From Streptomyces sp. NBC_01214 (GTDB lineage Bacteria > Actinomycetota > Actinomycetes > Streptomycetales > Streptomycetaceae): 64,000 bases of DNA. Below are positions 61,117 to 64,000 of the stretch, one piece after another. The translations under genes and the position numbers were made by a program. Under the pieces are notes generated by a model. The model was not told where the DNA came from and made no database searches. It worked only from the letters and a program-made list of their open reading frames with translations. Numbering within the stretch: position 1 is the stretch's first letter; every line of letters begins with the position of its first letter. The DNA lies in the NCBI RefSeq assembly GCF_026340975.1, contig NZ_JAPEOS010000001.1:3505001-3569000 (forward strand), read 5' to 3'.

Positions 61117-62682
61117 TCACAGGTCGGAGAGCCGTGCCTCCTCCAGGTCGAGCGTGCGCTGGAGCTGGCGGCGGGTGGTGTCGCTGATGCGGTGGTCGTC
61201 ATAGAGGCGCCGGAGTTCGGCGGCTTCGACGTTGATCAGGTCGCGGCGCAGGTGTCGGTAGACCTGGTCGGCGGACTCGTACGGCGCCTCGTCGTCGCCG
61301 AGCCTGTCGTGGGCGTGGTCGCTGCGGGCCTGCAGGGCACGGCGGAGCCGATCGAGCACTGCCTCGGGTGCGGCCTCCAGTCCTGACAGTTCGTCCAGCC
61401 GGCGCAGACCCGCTTCGGCCAGACTCAGTCGCGCGCCGATCTCCTCACGTTCGGTGTGATCCGGTTCGAGACCGATCCCAGAGCGGCGGACGACCGCGGC
61501 GAGGGTGAAGCCCTGGACGACGAGGGTGACAACCACGACGGACGAGGTCAGGACCAGTACCAAAGGGCGCTGCGCCAGCGCAGATCCGTCCGCGGCGGCG
61601 ATGGGGATGGACAGGGCCGCGGCGAGGGGCATGACACCGCGGGTTCCCGCCCACGACAGGACGGCGGGGATCCGCCAGTTGGTTTTGGCCTTCCCGTTCT
61701 TCCACTGGAGGAGGGCGGAGAGCGGAAAGATCCACAGGATCCGTACCGTGATGAGGGTGCCCGCCAGAGCCAGTGCGTAGACCGGCCAGAGTCTGTTCTC
61801 GTCGCCCAGCTCGCGGATCAGGCCCGGCAGGGAGAGCCCGATCAGGCTGAAGACCACGCTTTCGAGGAGGAACACCACCGTGCCGTAGACGGCGTGCAGT
61901 TGGAGGCGTATGCGTGCGCTGGTCAGGCGATCGCCGCTGCCGCCCACGAGGACGCCGGCCACGACCACGGACGTGACGCCAGAGGTGTGGGCGGTCTCGG
62001 CCAGGACGTAGGCAGCGTACGGGGTGACGAGCGCGACCACCGTTTCCAGGACCGGGTCCTCGATGCGGCGCCGGATCAGCATCACGACGCCGGCGATCGC
62101 CGCCCCGATCAGGGTTCCGCCTCCGGCGAGCACCGCGAACTCAGTGCCGGCGCTGCCCCAGGAGACCGCGGAGGAGGCGATCGCGATGCTCACCGCGACC
62201 CGGAAGAGGACGAGGGAGGTGGCGTCGTTGAACAGGCTCTCGGCCTGGACCATGACCTGGACCCTGGGCGGCAGCGCGAGGCGTCGGCCGAGCGCGGTCA
62301 CCGCCACCGGGTCGGTGCTCGCGAGCACCGCCCCGAGGACCAGCGCCATCTGCCAGGACAGGGGAGTCAGCGCGGAGGCCACGAATCCCACCGCCGCGGC
62401 CGAGGCCAGTACGAGACCCACGGCGAGCACGGACACCGGCTTCCACACCGCACGCAGCTCGCGCCATGACAGCTCCTCGGCGCTGGCGTACAGCAGGGGC
62501 GGCAGGACGAAGAGGCCGATGATCTCGGGGGTGATGTGTATCTCGGGGGCCCCGGGCAGCAGGGCGACGAAGAGGCCCGCGACGACGAGCAAGGAGGGAG
62601 CCGGTATGCGCCAGCGGCGGGCACCGGTCGCGACGATGGTGGCGAGGACGACGAGAAACAAGACCGTACCGACGCTGCGCAT
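61117..62682 (-). CDS. Na+/H+ antiporter, CPA1/NhaP family
   Basis: A 521-residue membrane protein with about eleven hydrophobic segments and the ion-path motifs LGAVLASTDPVAVTALG and AESLFNDATSLVLFR. The cytoplasmic C-terminal 110 residues are helical and charged. It exchanges Na+ or K+ for protons and protects against alkali or salt. The gene stands alone on the minus strand between the nitration operon and a divergent KdpD-like gene, consistent with an ion-homeostasis neighbourhood. Confidence 0.9.
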   Translation of the reverse strand: MRSVGTVLFLVVLATIVATGARRWRIPAPSLLVVAGLFVALLPGAPEIHITPEIIGLFVLPPLLYASAEELSWRELRAVWKPVSVLAVGLVLASAAAVGFVASALTPLSWQMALVLGAVLASTDPVAVTALGRRLALPPRVQVMVQAESLFNDATSLVLFRVAVSIAIASSAVSWGSAGTEFAVLAGGGTLIGAAIAGVVMLIRRRIEDPVLETVVALVTPYAAYVLAETAHTSGVTSVVVAGVLVGGSGDRLTSARIRLQLHAVYGTVVFLLESVVFSLIGLSLPGLIRELGDENRLWPVYALALAGTLITVRILWIFPLSALLQWKNGKAKTNWRIPAVLSWAGTRGVMPLAAALSIPIAAADGSALAQRPLVLVLTSSVVVVTLVVQGFTLAAVVRRSGIGLEPDHTEREEIGARLSLAEAGLRRLDELSGLEAAPEAVLDRLRRALQARSDHAHDRLGDDEAPYESADQVYRHLRRDLINVEAAELRRLYDDHRISDTTRRQLQRTLDLEEARLSDL

Positions 62683-62930
62683 GCCGCCCCTTGGACCCCT
62701 GGAATCGAGATCGGGGCCACGTGACCCGTCACGCCGACCAGACTTCCCGGCACACCGCCTTCACCATATCCGCATGGACTGTGTCAGGACAGCGTCAATG
62801 TGCTCGCGCTCAACCGCGATCCGGCGGAATTTCGCCCGATGATGTGCGTGAGCAGGACTTGTGTGCCTCTGCCACCCAGGGGAGCCCCTTCGTGGACCGG
62901 GGCGTTCTTCGGCGTGAGGAGGCACGTGAC

Positions 62931-64000
62931 GTGGCGGAGGCGGTTGTCCGGCCCGGAAGACTGAAGGTCTTTGTCGGGGCGGCCCCCGGCGTGGGCAAGA
63001 CGTACCGGATGCTGGATGAGGGGCGGCGGCGGGCGGACCGGGGGACGGACGTGGTCGTGGCGTTCGTCGAGTGTCACGGACGCCGCCTGACCGAGGAGAA
63101 GCTGGCCGGCCTGGAGGTTCTGCCACGCGTGGAACGTACGTACCGGGGTGGCTCGTACGCCGAGATGGATCTGGCGGCCGTCCTGGAACGGCGGCCCGAG
63201 GTGGCGCTCGTCGACGAACTGGCCCACTCCGTCGTTTCCGGCGGAAGCCACGCCAAGCGCTGGCAGGAAGTGGAGGCGCTCCTCGCGGCGGGGATCGACG
63301 TGGTGACGGCCGTCAACATTCAGCATTTGGAGTCCCTGGGCGACGTCGTCGAGAAGATCACCCGGGTCCCGCAGCACGAGACCGTTCCGGACGCAGTGGT
63401 GCGCAGGGCCGCCGAGATAGAGCTGGTGGACCTGCCACCCGAGGCGCTGCGACGGCGCATGGCGCACGGGAACATCTACGCCCCGGAGAAGGTCGACGCG
63501 GCCCTGTCCCACTACTTCCGGGTCGGAAACCTCACCGCGCTGCGGGAGCTGGCGCTGCTGTGGGTGGCCGGGCGCGTGGACGAGGCACTGCAGAAGTACC
63601 GCGTCGAGCACGGCATAGGGGGAGTGTGGGAGACCCGGGAGCGGGTGGTGGTCGCCATCACCGGCGGACCCGAGGGAGAAACGATCATCCGGCGGGCTGC
63701 CAGGATCGCCGCCCGCTCGGCGGGCGGCGACCTCCTCGCCGTGCACATAGCGCGCAGCGACGGCCTGGCAGCGGGAGCGTCGGCTTCAGCGCTGGTCCGC
63801 CAACGCGCCCTTGTCGAGAGCCTCGGCGGCACCTACCACTCCCTGATCGGTGAGGATGTGCCCACGGCGCTCACCGAGTTCGCCCGCGCGGAGAACGCCA
63901 CCCAGCTGGTGATCGGTACGAGCCGACGCGGTCGCGTAGAGCGCTTCCTCACCGGGCGGGGTACGGGTGAGACGATCGTCGCACTGTCCGAGGACATCGA
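62931..64000 (+). CDS. KdpD-like sensor protein, N-terminal part (runs off the window)
   Basis: The first 356 codons of a second KdpD-type gene. It has GAAPGVGKTYRMLDEG at the start of the KdpD domain, DELAHSVVSGGSHAKRW, the block LVDLPPEALRRRMAHGNIY, and a following universal-stress-like domain with GTSRRGRVERFLTGRG. I chose the GTG at 62931, which is eight bases after GAGGAGG. The transmembrane and kinase parts lie beyond the window, so it cannot be seen whether the phospho-acceptor His is present. It is divergent from the antiporter across 248 bases. Confidence 0.85.
   Translation, partial: MAEAVVRPGRLKVFVGAAPGVGKTYRMLDEGRRRADRGTDVVVAFVECHGRRLTEEKLAGLEVLPRVERTYRGGSYAEMDLAAVLERRPEVALVDELAHSVVSGGSHAKRWQEVEALLAAGIDVVTAVNIQHLESLGDVVEKITRVPQHETVPDAVVRRAAEIELVDLPPEALRRRMAHGNIYAPEKVDAALSHYFRVGNLTALRELALLWVAGRVDEALQKYRVEHGIGGVWETRERVVVAITGGPEGETIIRRAARIAARSAGGDLLAVHIARSDGLAAGASASALVRQRALVESLGGTYHSLIGEDVPTALTEFARAENATQLVIGTSRRGRVERFLTGRGTGETIVALSEDI

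Noticed and set aside
61109..61128. Resemblance of TTTCACAGGTCGG to the 20-bp repeats at 33.0 and 39.8 kb
   Set aside because: It lies at the coding end of the antiporter gene and the match is partial; treated as chance.
1..64000. tRNA, rRNA or CRISPR features
   Set aside because: No cloverleaf-like sequence with CCA-end context, no rRNA stretches and no regularly spaced repeats were recognised on reading.

Overview
The window is high-GC actinobacterial DNA, almost certainly Streptomyces. The signs are third-position G/C in every coding frame, frequent GTG starts, a SpoIIE-type phosphatase fused to an RsbW-like kinase domain, a Streptomyces-type cold-shock gene, and many Streptomyces-style insertion sequence remnants. 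The scatter of broken transposases, recombinases and gene ends from about 16 to 49 kb suggests an accessory region. I recognised no tRNA, rRNA or CRISPR array.

Region 1 (0-16.4 kb) is a phenylacetyl-CoA (paa) catabolic island. An aromatic aminotransferase and a catalytically degenerate PaaN paralogue come first. A divergent Lrp/AsnC regulator follows, then a complete 2-oxoacid dehydrogenase set (E1 alpha, E1 beta, E2). Next is a tightly coupled operon: intact PaaN-type dehydrogenase, thiolase, two enoyl-CoA hydratase/isomerases, 3-hydroxyacyl-CoA dehydrogenase and the PaaABCDE ring epoxidase. No phenylacetate-CoA ligase is present. The layout fits direct conversion of phenylalanine to phenylpyruvate and then to phenylacetyl-CoA. 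A PaaR-like operator lies in front of the paaN-to-paaE operon.

Region 2 (16.4-32.6 kb) mixes regulators and small enzymes. It holds two convergent LysR genes, PhzF, GNAT, a 2H phosphoesterase, a membrane protein, an EEP-fold hydrolase, a TetR/hydrolase pair with a double operator, a lipoprotein, the SpoIIE phosphatase, and a DJ-1/PfpI protein divergent from a MocR regulator. An 89-bp repeat occurs at 16.4 and 22.97 kb.

Region 3 (33-40 kb) looks like a decayed island. A frameshifted tyrosine integrase sits at the left and a Tn3-family transposase remnant at the right, with short matching repeats just outside each. Between them is a three-gene acid-sugar operon (DUF1537 kinase, PdxA-type dehydrogenase, unknown HisA/HisF-like barrel) with a divergent LysR gene.

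Region 4 (40-49.9 kb) contains PhzF, a LysR/EamA exporter pair, CspA and a PRC-barrel protein. Around them lie fragments of IS30, MerR, hemolysin III, GNAT, recombinase, permease and SpoIIE genes.

Region 5 (50-64 kb) is an ion-homeostasis region: an APC/KimA-like permease, two KdpD-like genes, an orphan kdpF and an NhaP antiporter. A four-gene nitration cassette is set inside it at 56.2-60.8 kb: bacterial nitric oxide synthase, a TxtE-like tryptophan-nitrating P450, a cupin and a membrane-anchored P450. No thaxtomin peptide synthetase is present. The TxtE homologue carries Trp where TxtE has His176, the residue reported to set nitration regiochemistry. This cassette is the best candidate here for an undescribed system.
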